Part shown: positions 53,604-64,000 of the stretch, in pieces
How positions within the stretch are numbered: position 1 is the stretch's first letter
How the letters are laid out: every line of letters begins with the position of its first letter
From: Pandoraea pulmonicola
Lineage (GTDB): Bacteria; Pseudomonadota; Gammaproteobacteria; Burkholderiales; Burkholderiaceae
Length of the DNA: 64,000 nucleotides
Reading direction: 5' to 3'
Assembly: GCF_000815105.2 (NCBI RefSeq)
Contig: NZ_CP010310.2
Location: 4,774,001 to 4,838,000 of the forward strand
Program-made: the position numbers and the translations under genes
Notes under the pieces: generated by a model
Database searches by the model: none
What the model was told of the DNA's origin: nothing
What the model saw: only the letters and a program-made list of their open reading frames with translations

Positions 53604-55154
53604 TTATTCCGTCCTTTTCGAAAATATTTTCGACGCCTCTGGACCGGCCGGCGCGATCGCCGGGAAGCGCAGCACGAAGACCGTCCCTTCGAGCGCGTCG
53701 CTGCGCGCCGTGACCGTGCCGCCATGCAGCGCCATGATCGATTTGACGATGGCCAGACCGAGGCCCGTGCCACCGCTGCGCGGATCGCCGTCGATATGCC
53801 GCGACGGATCGACCCGGTACAGTCGGTCGAAGATGCGCGGCAGGTGCTCGGGCGCGATCGCGTTGCCCGCGTCGCACGCGTTGTGCACCTGCACTTCGCC
53901 CCAGCCCGGCGCCGGAACGCAGCGGATGGTGATGACCGAACCCCGGCGCGCGTGCCGGATCGCATTGCCGAGCACATTCGACAGCGCCCGGCGCACCAGT
54001 CCGCGATCGACCTGCGCCGACGCGCGGCCTTGAACGTCGAGCGTCAGCCCCGCGTCTTCGGCCATCGGAGAAAAGTCGTCCGCCAGCGCCCCGGCAATGG
54101 CCTCGAGCGCCGTCGACTCGCGCCGGATCTCCGTATGAGCGGACTCCGTGCGCGCGAGAAAGAGCATCGACGAGATCATGTGCGAAAGCCGCTCGCACTC
54201 CTCGACGCTCGACTCCAGCACGGCCTTGTATTCGGCCGGCGTCCGATCGCGCGAAAGCGCGACCTGCGCTTCGCCCATGAGGTTCGATATCGGCGTGCGG
54301 ATGTCGTGTGCCAGATCCGAGGAAAACTGCGAGAGCCGCGTGAACGACTCGTTCAGGCGCGCGAGCATCCGGTTGAACGCATGCGAGAGGTCGCGCAGTT
54401 CCGCCGGCGTATCGTCCTCGGCCAGCGGCGTGCTCATTCGCTCGCTCGACACCTGCTCGGCCGCATGGGTGAGCTGTCGCAACGGCTTGAGTCCGAGCGT
54501 CACGAGCCAGTACGCCATGGCGCCGACGATCAGCGTGCCGATGATCTGCGCGACGACCGCCGTCAGTGCGAAGCCCGCCAGCACATTCACCTGATCGCGC
54601 GGATCGAGCTGCACGACGAGGGTCACGTGGGCGCCGGGACGGCTTTCTGCCCCCCGGGCGCCCCCGACACCGATAACGCCGTCGGCCGCGATATAACGCA
54701 ACCGCACACCGAGCTCGGCGTTGGCGACCTTCTGCACGTCGCGCTCGTCCGGCACCTTGTCGCTGCTCACGCGCGACAGCGCCGCCACGGGCGGGCGATA
54801 GCCGCGACTCGCGATCAACGTCTTGCCGTCCACGTCCAGCACGGCGAAATCGAGATTCTGATGCCCGTGCGTCGCGTCGTACCAGCGGCGTGGATCGGCG
54901 CCGATCTGCGCCTTCGAGGTGATGCCGCTCAATTCCGAGCGAAGCGCGTTGACGGTGCCCAGCAGATCCTGATGCGCACGCGCGCGCAATTGCTCGGCCA
55001 GCGCGAAGTACTGATATGTCGCCATCAACGCCAGCACCGTGAACATGCAGCCCGCGACGAACAGCGTGAGGCGGGCGCGCAACGATCGTGCGCGACGCCA
55101 ACGCCAGGGGAGTGAAGCGGTCGGTGTCGGCCGGGATGACGTCGTGGCGCTCAT
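53604..55154 (-). CDS. Heavy metal sensor histidine kinase (CusS/IrlS type)
   Basis: A 516-residue inner-membrane kinase: transmembrane helix 1 near residues 32-52, a periplasmic sensor domain of ~150 residues, helix 2, HAMP ([20 protein letters not shown]), HisKA with the phospho-acceptor His in [22 protein letters not shown], and HATPase ([32 protein letters not shown]). Overlaps the response regulator stop by 4 bases. It most likely senses a divalent cation and controls the czcCBA genes upstream. Confidence 0.92.
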   Translation of the reverse strand: MSATTSSRPTPTASLPWRWRRARSLRARLTLFVAGCMFTVLALMATYQYFALAEQLRARAHQDLLGTVNALRSELSGITSKAQIGADPRRWYDATHGHQNLDFAVLDVDGKTLIASRGYRPPVAALSRVSSDKVPDERDVQKVANAELGVRLRYIAADGVIGVGGARGAESRPGAHVTLVVQLDPRDQVNVLAGFALTAVVAQIIGTLIVGAMAYWLVTLGLKPLRQLTHAAEQVSSERMSTPLAEDDTPAELRDLSHAFNRMLARLNESFTRLSQFSSDLAHDIRTPISNLMGEAQVALSRDRTPAEYKAVLESSVEECERLSHMISSMLFLARTESAHTEIRRESTALEAIAGALADDFSPMAEDAGLTLDVQGRASAQVDRGLVRRALSNVLGNAIRHARRGSVITIRCVPAPGWGEVQVHNACDAGNAIAPEHLPRIFDRLYRVDPSRHIDGDPRSGGTGLGLAIVKSIMALHGGTVTARSDALEGTVFVLRFPAIAPAGPEASKIFSKRTE

Positions 55155-55843
55155 GACGGCAGCGCCGCGGGCGGATCGCGAAGTTCGAGCACGTAACCCA
55201 TGCCTCTGACGGTGTGAATCAGCTTGGGCTCGAAGGGCTCGTCGATCTTCGCGCGCAGGCGTCGCATGGTCACGTCGACGATGTTCGTGTCGCTGTCGAA
55301 ATTGACGTCCCATACCTGCGACGCGATCAGGCTTCTGGGCAGAATTTCGCCCTGCCTGCGCATCAGCAACGCGAGCAGCAGGAATTCCTTGGCGGTAAGT
55401 GCGATGCTGACGCCCTGACGCGTCGCCTTGTGTCCAAGCAGGTTCAGTTCGAGATCGCCGACCCTGAGCACGTCGGGCTCGCGCGTGCGCCCGCGCCGCA
55501 GGATCGTGCGCACGCGCGCAAGCAGCTCCGCAAAGGCGAACGGCTTGGTCATGTAGTCGTCCGCGCCGAGATCTAGTCCTCGCACACGGTCGCCGAGATC
55601 GTCGCGGGCGGTCAGGAACAGGACGGCCGTGTGCTGCTGTGCGCGCAGTTCGGCCAGCACCTGCCAGCCGTCCTTGCCCGGCAGCATGACGTCGAGCACG
55701 ACGAGATCGTAGGCGCCGGTCACGGCCAGGTGCAGGCCGTCAGTGCCGTCGTTCGCCACATCGACGACGTACCCGGCCTCGGTCAACCCCTTCTTCAGGT
55801 ACTGACTCGTCTTGTATTCATCCTCGATCACCAGGATCCGCAT
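55151..55843 (-). CDS. Heavy metal response regulator (OmpR family)
   Basis: A 230-residue regulator: receiver domain ([20 protein letters not shown]; phospho-Asp in [42 protein letters not shown]) and a C-terminal winged helix ([20 protein letters not shown] area). Its sequence is typical of CusR/CzcR/IrlR regulators. The longer frame from 55957 overlaps the czcA 3' end and is not needed. Partner of the histidine kinase encoded immediately downstream. Confidence 0.93.
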   Translation of the reverse strand: MRILVIEDEYKTSQYLKKGLTEAGYVVDVANDGTDGLHLAVTGAYDLVVLDVMLPGKDGWQVLAELRAQQHTAVLFLTARDDLGDRVRGLDLGADDYMTKPFAFAELLARVRTILRRGRTREPDVLRVGDLELNLLGHKATRQGVSIALTAKEFLLLALLMRRQGEILPRSLIASQVWDVNFDSDTNIVDVTMRRLRAKIDEPFEPKLIHTVRGMGYVLELRDPPAALPS

Positions 55844-55904
55844 GTCCTCTCCCCAGCCCCAGTCCTCTCCAATCGGTCTTCGCCCGATCCGCGGCGCGCC
55901 CCGC

Positions 55905-58900
55905 TCAGACACGGCGCCGGCGCGCGATCCATGCAAGCATTGCCGCCCATCGACCATTGCCGCCCTGCTCGTCGCGCTGGCAGACCCTCCGATACAGCAC
56001 CGGCAGCACCAGCAGCGTGAGCGCGGTCGACGACAGAATGCCGCCGATGACCACGGTCGCCAGGGGACGCTGCACCTCGGCGCCCGTGCCTGTCGCGATG
56101 GCCATCGGCACGAAGCCGAGCGACGCCACCAGCGCCGTCATCAGCACCGGACGCAGCCGGGTCAGCGCGCCATCGCGCACCGCGGCGTCGAGCGGCTGCC
56201 CGTTTTCACGCAAATTGCGTATAAAGGATATCAAGACCAGGCCGTTGAGGACCGCCACACCCGACAGTGCGATGAAACCGACGGCTGCCGTGATCGACAG
56301 CGGGATGCCACGCAGCCACAGCGCCACGAGGCCGCCGCTGAGCGCGAAAGGAATGCCGGTGAAGACGACGAGGCCGTCACGCACGTTGTTGAACATGGCG
56401 AACAGCAGCCCGAACACCAGCAGCAACGCCACCGGCACGACGATCTTCAGACGTTTCGACGCCGATTGCAGCTGCTCGAACTGCCCGCCCCACGCCGTCC
56501 AGTAGCCCGCCGGGATCGCGACCTTGTCGATTTCGGCGCGCGCGTCCTCGACGAACGATCCGAGGTCGCGGCCACGAACGTTGGCGCTCACCACGATCCG
56601 GCGTTTGCCGTCTTCGCGGCTGATCTGGTTGGGGCCCGGCGCAAGATCGAGCGTCGCGACCTCCGACAACGGAATGAAGGCTGCGCGCACGGCCGTGCCG
56701 TCGGGGTTCGTCGTTTCGCCGCGAGGCAAGGCGATCGGCAGACGGCGAATCGCGTCGATGTTCTCGCGCAACGCATCCGGCAGACGCACGACGATGCTGA
56801 AGCGTCGATCGCCCTGGAACAGCGTGCCGGCCGTCTGCCCGCCGAGCGCCGCCGCCACGGTGTCCTGCACGTCGGCGACGTTCACGCCGTAGCGCGCGAT
56901 CTTCGCGCGATCGACGTTGATCGTCAGCATGGGCAGGCCCGACGTCTGCTCGACCTTCACCTCCGTCGCACCGTTGACCGTCTGCAGCCGCGCGCCGATG
57001 CGATTGGCCACCTCGTTCAGCACGTTCATGTCGTCGCCGAACACCTTCACGGCGACGTCGCTGCGCACGCCCGAAATCAGTTCGTTGAAACGTAGCTGGA
57101 TCGGCTGCGAGAACTCGTAGTTGCTGCCGGGAATCGACTGGGCAATGCGCGTGACTTCCTCGATCAGTTGCTCGCGCGACTTGCCCGGGTCCGGCCAGGC
57201 CGACTTCGGCTTGAGCATGATGTAGCCGTCGGAGATGTTCGGCGGCATCGGGTCCGACGCCACTTCCGCCGTCCCGGTTCTCGCGAACACCCGCTCGACC
57301 TCGGGCAGTTGCGCTACGAGCGCTTTCTCCAGTTGCTGCTGCATCTGCACCGATTGCGTGAGACTCGTGCCCGGGATCCGCAACGCCTGAATGGAGAGAT
57401 CGCCTTCGTTGAGGTTCGGCATGAACTCGCTGCCCAGGCGCGTGCCGAGCGCAAACGTGAGCAGCACCGTCGCGCTGGCGCCGGCGATCACTGTACGGCC
57501 ATGGGCGAGCGCCCATTCGAGTGCAGGCTCGTAGACGCGGCGCGCAAACCCCATCATGCGATTCTCTTTCTCCGAGACGCGATTGCCGATGAAGGCCGCC
57601 ACGGCCGCGGGAATGAACGTCACCGAAAGCACCATCGCGGCGGCAAGCGCCATGACCACCGTCATCGCCATCGGGTGGAACATCTTCCCTTCCACACCCG
57701 TGAGCGCAAAGATCGGCACATACACGACCATGATGATGGCCTGACCGAACAGCAGCGGTCGGCGCGCCTCGCGCGCGGCGGAGAACACTTCCGCCAGCCG
57801 CTCGCGCAGCGTGAGCGGCCGCCCGAGCGCGTGTTGCGCGTGGGCGAGACGCCGCACGCAGTTCTCCACGATCACGACGGCGCCGTCGACGATGATGCCG
57901 AAGTCGAGCGCACCGAGACTCATCAGGTTCGCGCTCACGCGCGTGGCGGCCATGCCGGTAAAGGTCATCAGCATCGCCAGCGGAATCACCAGCGCGGTGA
58001 TCAACGCCGCGCGCAGGTTGCCGAGGAACAGGAAAAGGATGGCGATGACGAGCGCCGCGCCTTCGAGCAGGTTCTTCTTGACGGTGGCGATGGCCTTCTC
58101 GACGAGCGCCGTGCGGTCGTAGACAGGCACGGCGGAAACGCCCGGCGGCAGCGTCTTGTTGATCGCCACCATCTTCTGCGACACGGCGTGCGAGACGGTC
58201 CGGCTGTTCTCGCCGATGAGCATGAACACGGTGCCGAGCACGACCTCGCGACCGTTCTCCGTCGCCGCGCCCGTGCGCAGCTCCCGCCCGATCGTCACCT
58301 CCGCGACATCCCTGACCTTGACCGCCACGCCGTTGACGTTCTTGAGCACCACGTTACCGATGTCGTCGGTGTTGCGCACCTGCGCCGGCACGCGAATGAG
58401 GTATTGCTCGCCGCCGCGCTCGATGTAGCCCGCACCCACGTTCGCGTTGTTGCGCTCCAGCGCCTGCACGACTTCGGCCAGCGTCAGGCCATAGGCGATA
58501 AGTCGCGCGGGATCGGGCGCAACCTGATACTCCTTGGCGAAACCGCCGATCGTGTTGATCTCCGTGACGCCCGGCACGTTGCGCAACTGCGGCTTGATGA
58601 CCCAGTCCTGGATTTCGCGCAGGTCGGTGGGCGTGTAGGGCGTGCCGTCCGGCTTGCGCGCGTCGGGCGCCGCTTCCACGGTCCAGAGATAGATTTCACC
58701 AAGCCCCGTGGAGATCGGGCCCATCTCCGGATTGATGCCCGCGGGCAGCTTCTCCTTGGCCTGCCCGATGCGCTCGTTCACCAGTTGCCGGGCGAAATAG
58801 ATATCCGTGCCGTCCTTGAAGATGACGGTGACTTGCGAAAGCCCGTAACGCGACATCGAGCGGGTCTGCTCCAGTCCCGGCAGGCCCGACATCGCGGACT

Positions 58901-59108
58901 CGATGGGAAACGTGACGCGCTGCTCCGCCTCGAGCGGCGAGTAGCCGGGAACGTTGGTGTTGATCTGCACCTGGACGTTGGTGATGTCGGGCACGGCGTC
59001 GATCGGCAGGCGCTGATAGGCGAACACGCCCGCCACGGCCACCGCGAGCGTGACGACAAGCATCAGCCAGCGATGCTGGATCGAGCACTGAATGATTCTT
59101 TCGAACAT
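55905..59108 (-). CDS. czcA: Heavy metal efflux RND transporter, CzcA family
   Basis: A 1067-residue inner-membrane proton/cation antiporter with twelve membrane helices and two large periplasmic loops. The helix-4 signature [19 protein letters not shown] is that of the divalent-cation (Co/Zn/Cd/Ni) HME group, not of CusA-type copper pumps. It forms a tripartite pump with the adaptor and outer-membrane proteins encoded just upstream (17-base gap). The exact metal cannot be read from sequence. Confidence 0.95.
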   Translation of the reverse strand: MFERIIQCSIQHRWLMLVVTLAVAVAGVFAYQRLPIDAVPDITNVQVQINTNVPGYSPLEAEQRVTFPIESAMSGLPGLEQTRSMSRYGLSQVTVIFKDGTDIYFARQLVNERIGQAKEKLPAGINPEMGPISTGLGEIYLWTVEAAPDARKPDGTPYTPTDLREIQDWVIKPQLRNVPGVTEINTIGGFAKEYQVAPDPARLIAYGLTLAEVVQALERNNANVGAGYIERGGEQYLIRVPAQVRNTDDIGNVVLKNVNGVAVKVRDVAEVTIGRELRTGAATENGREVVLGTVFMLIGENSRTVSHAVSQKMVAINKTLPPGVSAVPVYDRTALVEKAIATVKKNLLEGAALVIAILFLFLGNLRAALITALVIPLAMLMTFTGMAATRVSANLMSLGALDFGIIVDGAVVIVENCVRRLAHAQHALGRPLTLRERLAEVFSAAREARRPLLFGQAIIMVVYVPIFALTGVEGKMFHPMAMTVVMALAAAMVLSVTFIPAAVAAFIGNRVSEKENRMMGFARRVYEPALEWALAHGRTVIAGASATVLLTFALGTRLGSEFMPNLNEGDLSIQALRIPGTSLTQSVQMQQQLEKALVAQLPEVERVFARTGTAEVASDPMPPNISDGYIMLKPKSAWPDPGKSREQLIEEVTRIAQSIPGSNYEFSQPIQLRFNELISGVRSDVAVKVFGDDMNVLNEVANRIGARLQTVNGATEVKVEQTSGLPMLTINVDRAKIARYGVNVADVQDTVAAALGGQTAGTLFQGDRRFSIVVRLPDALRENIDAIRRLPIALPRGETTNPDGTAVRAAFIPLSEVATLDLAPGPNQISREDGKRRIVVSANVRGRDLGSFVEDARAEIDKVAIPAGYWTAWGGQFEQLQSASKRLKIVVPVALLLVFGLLFAMFNNVRDGLVVFTGIPFALSGGLVALWLRGIPLSITAAVGFIALSGVAVLNGLVLISFIRNLRENGQPLDAAVRDGALTRLRPVLMTALVASLGFVPMAIATGTGAEVQRPLATVVIGGILSSTALTLLVLPVLYRRVCQRDEQGGNGRWAAMLAWIARRRRV

Positions 59109-59125
59109 GCGTCGGTCCCCGGCGA

Positions 59126-60415
59126 TCAGTGGCTATGCTCGGCGGTGCTCTTGCCGAGTTCCGCCTTGAGCACGAAGCTGTTGGCCGCGACATATGGCGT
59201 GCCCGAGTCGAGGCCCCTAACGATCTCGACGGCAACGCCGTCGCGGCGGCCGGTCTCGACGGGCGTGGCGACGAACCCTTCGGCCGTCTTCACGAAGACG
59301 ACGGGGCGCCCTTCCACGGTCTGCACGGCGTCGGCGGCAACGGCCACCGGCACCTTCACCTCGTTCGTCCCCAGCGAGACGTTCACGAAGATGCCGGGAC
59401 GCCACGTCGTGTCCGGATTCTGCAGCGTCACGCGCGCCTTGGCCGTACGCGTCTGCTCACCCAGCAGCGACCCGACATACGCAATGGTGCCTTTCGCCTT
59501 CGAGTCGAACGCGCTCGCGCGCACCTCGACGGGCGTGCCGACGCGCACCACGCCGAGGGCTTGCGCCGGCACGGCGATCTCCGCCCAGACGGTCTTCAGA
59601 TCCGAAATGGTGAACAGGTTCGTGGCCTCGGTCACCGCCTCGCCGAGCGCCGCGTGCTTTTCCACGACCGTGCCGTCGAACGGTGCGCGCAGCTCAAACC
59701 GGTTCAGTCCCTCGCCCGAGTCCGTACCGGCGCCCACGGCGTTGAGCTTCTGGCGCGCGTTGCGCACGGCGATGTCGGCCTCGCGCAGCGCCTGCTGCGC
59801 CTGGATGAAATCCTGCTCGGCGGAGATCTTCTCCTCCCACAGCATCTTTTCGCGCTCGAAGGTCTTCAACGCGACGGTGCGACGCTCCCGCGCCGTCAGC
59901 CACTCCGCGCGCTGCTCCGAGACCTGTGGGCTGGAGAGCACGGCCAGGACGTCGCCCCGCTTGACCTGCTGGCCAAGACTCACATTCACGCGCTCGACCA
60001 CACCCGCCACGCGCGGCACGATGTGTCCGGTGCGGTCTTCGTTGAAGCGCACTTCGCCCGGCAGTTCGATCGACTCGCCGATGCGTGCCTCGCCGGCCGT
60101 CCTGATCTCGATGCCGGCGGCCGTCTGCTGGGCCGCCGTCAGACTCACCAGCCCTTCTTCGTCGTGCTTTTCATCGACGTGTTTTCCGTCGGCGTGGTCG
60201 TCGCCCGTCTTTCCGCCGCTCTCGCCGTCCTTCCCCGCCTTCGCGCTTTCGTCCGCGTGGTCCGCATGGTCGTCGTGAGGTCTCGCCTCCCTGGCCGACG
60301 ATGCGGCGCTCGGCTCGGACGCGCCGGACCGCTCGGTTCGAATGAGACTGGCACCTACGCCGATACACAGCGCGAGCACCGCGCCGATGGCAAACAATTT
60401 CTTGGCTCGTTGCAC
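59126..60415 (-). CDS. czcB: Efflux RND periplasmic adaptor, CzcB family
   Basis: A 429-residue membrane-fusion protein: N-terminal signal/anchor (KKLFAIGAVLALCIGVGASL), then a His/Asp/Lys-rich stretch (residues ~45-90, HDDHADHADES..., DDHADGKHVDEKHDEE) that could bind metal, then the barrel-sandwich hybrid and coiled-coil hairpin (FNEDRTGHIVPRVAGVVERV; LGQQVKRGDVLAVLSSPQ). I start at GTG 60415 because GAGGA is five bases upstream; the open frame running further (to 61828) is a shadow of the next gene. Confidence 0.9.
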   Translation of the reverse strand: MQRAKKLFAIGAVLALCIGVGASLIRTERSGASEPSAASSAREARPHDDHADHADESAKAGKDGESGGKTGDDHADGKHVDEKHDEEGLVSLTAAQQTAAGIEIRTAGEARIGESIELPGEVRFNEDRTGHIVPRVAGVVERVNVSLGQQVKRGDVLAVLSSPQVSEQRAEWLTARERRTVALKTFEREKMLWEEKISAEQDFIQAQQALREADIAVRNARQKLNAVGAGTDSGEGLNRFELRAPFDGTVVEKHAALGEAVTEATNLFTISDLKTVWAEIAVPAQALGVVRVGTPVEVRASAFDSKAKGTIAYVGSLLGEQTRTAKARVTLQNPDTTWRPGIFVNVSLGTNEVKVPVAVAADAVQTVEGRPVVFVKTAEGFVATPVETGRRDGVAVEIVRGLDSGTPYVAANSFVLKAELGKSTAEHSH

Positions 60416-60423
60416 GGGATTCC

Positions 60424-61728
60424 TCACTGAGCAAACGGTTGCAGTATTTTTTCGGACGACAGGAGCGCGACACCGTCGACGCTGCCCCCCACGGCGAGGC
60501 TCACGGTCGCGTAGGCGCCATAGGCGCTCGCCGCCGAGGTGATGTATTGGGAGCGGGCTTGCGAGAGCGTGCGCTGCGCGTCGAGCACGTCGAGGAAGCC
60601 GAACTTGCCGAGCAGGAACCCCCGGCGAGTGGCGTCGTAGGCGCTTTGCGCCTGTGGCAGGATCTGGTCGCGCAGACGCAAGGTCGCCTCGCGCGTCGCG
60701 GTGTATTCGGCGTAGGCGCCTTGCAGCGTGGCCTGCTGTTGCCGACGCACGCCGACATAAGCGTCGCGCGCCATCTCGGCACGCTGCGCGGCTTCCATGC
60801 TCGCGCCCCGACGCGTGTCGAATATCGGCAACGGAATCGAGAGTCCGACGACGGCCTGATTGTCGGTCCGGCCGCCGTCCGTCACCCGCTTGAGCCCGAA
60901 CGTCACACTCACGTCCGGCACACGCTGCGCACTCTCGAGCCGGGCGAGCGCGCTGCGCCGATTGATCTCTTCGCTCGCCGCCCGCAGTGCGGGGGTGCCT
61001 TCCAGCGCACCGACGAGCGATGCCCACGGCGGCAGTTGAGGCAATGCGTCGAGGTCGCCCGACAGTTGCCGCGGCAGTTCCGCCTCGCCAATGCCGATCG
61101 CCTGCGACAGACGGGCGCGGGCGCGCCTGAGCGCGGCCTCGGCCGTGGAAAGCTCGATCTGCGCGTTGTCGGCGGCGATGCGCGCGCGGCCTTCGTCGAC
61201 CGGCGAGACCTTGCCCGCCTGCACACGGCGCTGCGCGGCAGCGTGCGTCTCCTGCGCGATCTTCGCGGTCTCGGCCGAGAGCTTCACCAGTTCGGCCGCC
61301 GCCAGCGTCTCGAAGTAGCGCGCCACGACTTCGCTGCGCACGGTGGCCTCGCTGGTCTGCATATCGAGCGTGGCCACGCGCTGCGCCGCCTCGCCGGCTT
61401 CGACGCGATAGTGACGCTTGCCCGCGAGCTCGATCGGTTGCGAGAGCTGCGCCGTGGTCGTGCGCGACGTGCTGCGAAAATTCTCCTGCATCACGGAGAA
61501 CTCGGGATTGGGGCGTGCGCCCGCCTGCATGAGCGCACCGGATTGCGCGTCGATTTCGCGGCGCGCGAGCCGAAGGGCGGTATTGTTTTCGAGTGCCAGC
61601 CGCATGGCCTGCGCGAGCGTCAGGTCCGGACCGGCCTGGGATGCTGGCGCGGACGCCCCGGCGTGGACGACGCTGCTCGCACCGGCCGCGCCGAACGCCA
61701 CGCACATCGCAAGGATCAGGTTCTTCAT
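60424..61728 (-). CDS. czcC: TolC family outer membrane protein, CzcC type
   Basis: A 434-residue outer-membrane efflux protein: signal peptide to ~residue 23, two OEP repeats (DLTLAQAMRLALENNTALRLARREI; EINRRSALARLESAQRVPDVSVTFGLKR) and coiled-coil-forming helices. First gene of the leftward czcCBA operon; it supplies the exit channel of the pump. Stop and the czcB start are 8 bases apart. Confidence 0.92.
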   Translation of the reverse strand: MKNLILAMCVAFGAAGASSVVHAGASAPASQAGPDLTLAQAMRLALENNTALRLARREIDAQSGALMQAGARPNPEFSVMQENFRSTSRTTTAQLSQPIELAGKRHYRVEAGEAAQRVATLDMQTSEATVRSEVVARYFETLAAAELVKLSAETAKIAQETHAAAQRRVQAGKVSPVDEGRARIAADNAQIELSTAEAALRRARARLSQAIGIGEAELPRQLSGDLDALPQLPPWASLVGALEGTPALRAASEEINRRSALARLESAQRVPDVSVTFGLKRVTDGGRTDNQAVVGLSIPLPIFDTRRGASMEAAQRAEMARDAYVGVRRQQQATLQGAYAEYTATREATLRLRDQILPQAQSAYDATRRGFLLGKFGFLDVLDAQRTLSQARSQYITSAASAYGAYATVSLAVGGSVDGVALLSSEKILQPFAQ

Positions 61729-61872
61729 GAAAAGGACGCGGTTCTCCCCTGATGCCGGACGGCCGGTGCCCTCGACGGCGTGACAGGGGAATCAATGGAG
61801 AAGCGGCTCGCCTCGCGACGCCCCGCAAGCGACGAATCGCTGCGTGACGCTGTCGCCAGCCGGCGCAACGGC

Positions 61873-62193
61873 TCAGTCGGTCAGCAAACGCGGGTACACG
61901 GTGTCTGGCTGGTCCAGCAGCCCTTGCGCCGCGGCTTCTTCCAGCTCCTTGCGCACTTGCTCACGGGTCTTGCGCGAGGGCGACTGCGTCGCTTGCAGCG
62001 CCTTGAGGCTCGAGGCCACAGGCACGCCGCCGGCATGGGCCTGATTGAGCTCCGCCTGGACGTCGGCACGATTCCCGGACGGACCGCCCGGGAACATCGG
62101 CAGGTTGTTGTCGTAACGGGCGGTGGCCTGCGCCGAAGCAGAGAACAACACACCCAGAGCGATGGCGGTGGAGAGCAGAAGGCGCTTTTGCAT
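61873..62193 (-). CDS. DUF4148 domain-containing exported protein
   Basis: A 106-residue exported protein with a signal peptide (MQKRLLLSTAIALGVLFSASAQA) and the DUF4148 pattern NRADVQAELNQAHAGGVPVA ... SRKTREQVRKELEEAA. Such small proteins are abundant in Burkholderiales; function unknown. It lies 145 bases upstream of czcC on the same strand and may be part of the metal-response transcript. Confidence 0.88.
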   Translation of the reverse strand: MQKRLLLSTAIALGVLFSASAQATARYDNNLPMFPGGPSGNRADVQAELNQAHAGGVPVASSLKALQATQSPSRKTREQVRKELEEAAAQGLLDQPDTVYPRLLTD

Positions 62194-62408
62194 GGTGATA
62201 CCCCTTTTGAAGATGACTCGGGAAAATCCAGACCCGCGAGGCGGCTCGCCCCTCGGATCTGTTGGGTACCATCGTAAAAAGCGCGCCCCGACACCAACAT
62301 GAAACCCGCATTACATTTTTGCAATGTTGGCGGCGGCAGCGGTTTTCCGTCCGCTCGGTTAGCATGTCGTTCAAGCACACCGCACACCGATTCCGCGCGA
62401 GGACTGCA

Positions 62409-63422
62409 ATGACCCACGCTCCGCACGACCCTGCGAACGAAGACGCGCATCGCCACGATCACTCGACGGACCACGGCGCCGAGCCACCGCACGCGCACGG
62501 TCACGACCATGGGCACGGTCATGGACACGGACACAGTCATACCGGCGGCGTCACCGATCAGAAGCGCATCGGCATCGCGTTCGCATTGATCGCGGCGTTC
62601 ATGGTGGTGGAGATCGTCGGCGGCCTGCTGTCGGGCTCGCTCGCGCTGCTCGCGGACGCGGGTCACATGGTCAGCGACGCGGCGGCACTGGCGTTCAGCT
62701 GGATCGCCATCCACTATGGCAAGCGACCGGCGACCCTGCAGCTCTCTTACGGTTACAAGCGACTGGAAGTGCTCGCCGCGTTCGTGAACGGCTGCGCGTT
62801 ATTCGTGATTGCGGCATGGATCGTCTTCGAGGCCGTCCGCCGTTTTTACGAGCCGGTGCCGATCGTCGGCATGCCCATGCTCGTGGTGGCGTTCGCGGGC
62901 CTGCTCGCGAACATCGCGGCGTTCGCCGTGCTGCACGGCGGCAACCGCGACAACCTCAACATGCGCGGCGCGTGGCTGCATGTGCTGGGCGACATGCTGG
63001 GATCGGTCGCCGCCATCGTGGCCGCGTGCGTGATTCTCGCCACGGGCTGGACGCCCATCGACCCGATCCTGTCGATCTTCGTGGCGGTCATCATCCTCAA
63101 GAGCGCCTGGGGCATCGTCAAATCGTCGGCGCACATCCTGCTCGAAGGCGCACCCGCCGAACTCAGCTCGGAAGAGATCAAACAGGATCTGGAAGCCAAC
63201 GTGCCGGAGGTCGGGAACGCGCATCACATTCATGCGTGGTCGATCACCGGCGAGCGGCACATGGTGACGTTGCACGTCTGTCCCGCGCCGGGCGTCAGCA
63301 CGCGCGACACCGTCATCGCCGTGCAGCAGCGCCTGGCGACGCGCTTCGCGGTCGGTCACGTCACGGTGCAGGTGGAAGAAGACGGGTGCCCGGACAGCAC
63401 CGGACCGCAAGGTCGGTGCTGA
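62409..63422 (+). CDS. Cation diffusion facilitator (CzcD/ZitB-like)
   Basis: A 337-residue CDF exporter of Zn/Co/Cd-type cations. The N-terminus is extremely His-rich (residues ~12-48, HRHDHSTDHGAEPPHAHGH followed by HG repeats), followed by six helices with HxxxD metal sites (LLADAGHMVSDAAALAFSW in helix 2; LHVLGDMLGSVAAIV in helix 5) and a cytosolic C-terminal domain. AGGA lies upstream of ATG 62409; an earlier ATG at 62364 is possible. Divergent from the czc operon and likely co-regulated. Confidence 0.93.
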   Translation: MTHAPHDPANEDAHRHDHSTDHGAEPPHAHGHDHGHGHGHGHSHTGGVTDQKRIGIAFALIAAFMVVEIVGGLLSGSLALLADAGHMVSDAAALAFSWIAIHYGKRPATLQLSYGYKRLEVLAAFVNGCALFVIAAWIVFEAVRRFYEPVPIVGMPMLVVAFAGLLANIAAFAVLHGGNRDNLNMRGAWLHVLGDMLGSVAAIVAACVILATGWTPIDPILSIFVAVIILKSAWGIVKSSAHILLEGAPAELSSEEIKQDLEANVPEVGNAHHIHAWSITGERHMVTLHVCPAPGVSTRDTVIAVQQRLATRFAVGHVTVQVEEDGCPDSTGPQGRC

Positions 63423-63430
63423 CCGGACAC

Positions 63431-63449
63431 GCCTCCTAGCGCAGGAGGC
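63431..63449. terminator. Weak hairpin between convergent genes
   Basis: GCCTCCT/AGGAGGC stem of 7 bp with a 5-base loop between the CDF gene and the leftward ABC permease gene. No T run follows, so termination function is uncertain. Confidence 0.35.
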
Positions 63450-63500
63450 GCGGGAGACACAAGACAGGGATCGCCGGGAACGCCGAACGACCTGCCGGGC

Positions 63501-64000
63501 TCACTCGCCCTTCGGCGCTTCCTTGACGCGGCTCACCAACTGCGTCGGGCTGACGAACTGGAGGGCGATCAGCACCCACAGCAGCGTGATGGCCATGTAG
63601 ATCATCGCCATCGCGTCGATGGATTGCGGCGCCCGCACTCCGGTCGAGAACACCGCGTAGTAGAGCGCCACGACCAGCGTCTGCGTGTCGGGCCCCGCGG
63701 TGAAGAACGTCAGCTCGAACATGCCGATCGTGCGCACGAGCACCAGCAGGCCCGCGGCGAGAATGCCCGGCACCAGCAGCGGCAGCAACACGTGACGGAA
63801 GTACTTCAACGTGTTGGCCCCGAAGATGCGGGCGGCGGCTTCGAGATTCGGGTCGATCTGCTCGATGAACGGCGTCATCACCAGAATCACGAACGGCAGC
63901 GACGGCACGAGGTTCGCGAGGATCACGCCCGCGAGCGTGCCGCCCAGGCCGATCTTGTAGAGCACCGTCGCCATCGGGATACCGTAGGTGACCGGCGGCA
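63501..64000 (-). CDS. ABC transporter permease, C-terminal part
   Basis: The frame is open to the right edge, so the N-terminus is outside. About 166 residues of a BPD_transp_1 permease are visible, with the EAA loop (DPNLEAAARIFGANTLKYFRHVLLPLLVPGILAAG) and at least three membrane segments. This resembles PotB/CysU/ThiP-type permeases of importers for polyamines, anions or iron. The substrate is unknown without the rest of the operon. Confidence 0.85.
   Translation of the reverse strand, partial: PPVTYGIPMATVLYKIGLGGTLAGVILANLVPSLPFVILVMTPFIEQIDPNLEAAARIFGANTLKYFRHVLLPLLVPGILAAGLLVLVRTIGMFELTFFTAGPDTQTLVVALYYAVFSTGVRAPQSIDAMAMIYMAITLLWVLIALQFVSPTQLVSRVKEAPKGE

Noticed and set aside
57168..60278. 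Open frame of 1036 codons on the plus strand
   Set aside because: It lies antisense to czcA and czcB, its translation is Arg/His/Ala-rich with no domain, and it is explained by high GC at third positions of the real genes.
59126..61828. 900-codon frame that seems to fuse CzcB to an upstream domain
   Set aside because: The upstream 470 codons are a shadow of czcC in another frame; the real CzcB begins at GTG 60415 with a ribosome binding site.

Overview
The window is GC-rich chromosomal DNA from a Burkholderiaceae-type betaproteobacterium; gene content and protein style (yhdP-nitrilase-tldD-aroG order, FTR-type ferrous iron uptake, egtBD, a DUF4148 protein, czcCBA) point to Pandoraea or a close relative. 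This is inferred from family recognition, not from a database search. Both edges cut a gene: a YhdP C-terminus on the left and an ABC permease on the right.

Layout. 1-5 kb: yhdP end, a carbon-nitrogen hydrolase, tldD, an attenuator-controlled DAHP synthase gene (aroG) and a PduO-type adenosyltransferase. 5-10 kb: an LDHD-type FAD dehydrogenase, glcD, a voltage-gated-type K+ channel gene and glcE, with no glcF nearby. 10-16 kb: a MocR-type regulator, a DUF2917 protein, glutathione peroxidase, yggS, proC and ubiA. 16-20 kb: a four-gene iron uptake operon (P19/FtrA, cupredoxin FtrB, FTR1 permease FtrC, polyferredoxin FtrD) with a Fur-like site. 20-24 kb: an Lrp/AsnC regulator and a polar amino acid ABC transporter operon. 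24-29.5 kb: a cytochrome c, two small membrane proteins, a GlxA-type AraC regulator, a CBS protein with a tiny zinc-ribbon protein, and a tautomerase/LysR pair.

29.6-38.9 kb is an accessory region with lower GC. It starts with a beta-propeller gene split by a -1 frameshift at a dnaX-type A_AAA_AAG heptamer and a GNAT gene. It then carries three related genes for proline-rich, HTH-like repeat proteins (32.5, 34.0 and 36.1 kb). Each is followed by decayed phage or addiction-module DNA: a broken HigBA remnant and integrase remnants, and two copies of a P2-type late-control-D fragment next to an integrase N-terminal fragment. The array ends at a tRNA-Leu(UAA). I read it as collapsed, tandemly duplicated prophage ends whose cargo gene has survived, duplicated and expanded its internal repeats. 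This is the least explained part of the window.

39-51 kb: a small ORF coupled to a C-terminal ChrA fragment, ergothioneine genes egtB-egtD, a DMT exporter, a coupled small-peptide/323-residue pair of unknown function, a nitrate-reductase-associated protein, and divergent galactarate/glucarate catabolism genes (garD <-> kdgD and a 2,5-dioxovalerate dehydrogenase gene) closed by a strong bidirectional terminator. 51-53.5 kb: anti-sigma and sigma factor genes plus a small secreted protein. 53.6-63.4 kb: a heavy-metal resistance block (two-component system, czcA, czcB, czcC, DUF4148 protein, His-rich CDF exporter). The genes work as separate housekeeping and transport modules; only the 32-38 kb array looks like recently moving DNA.
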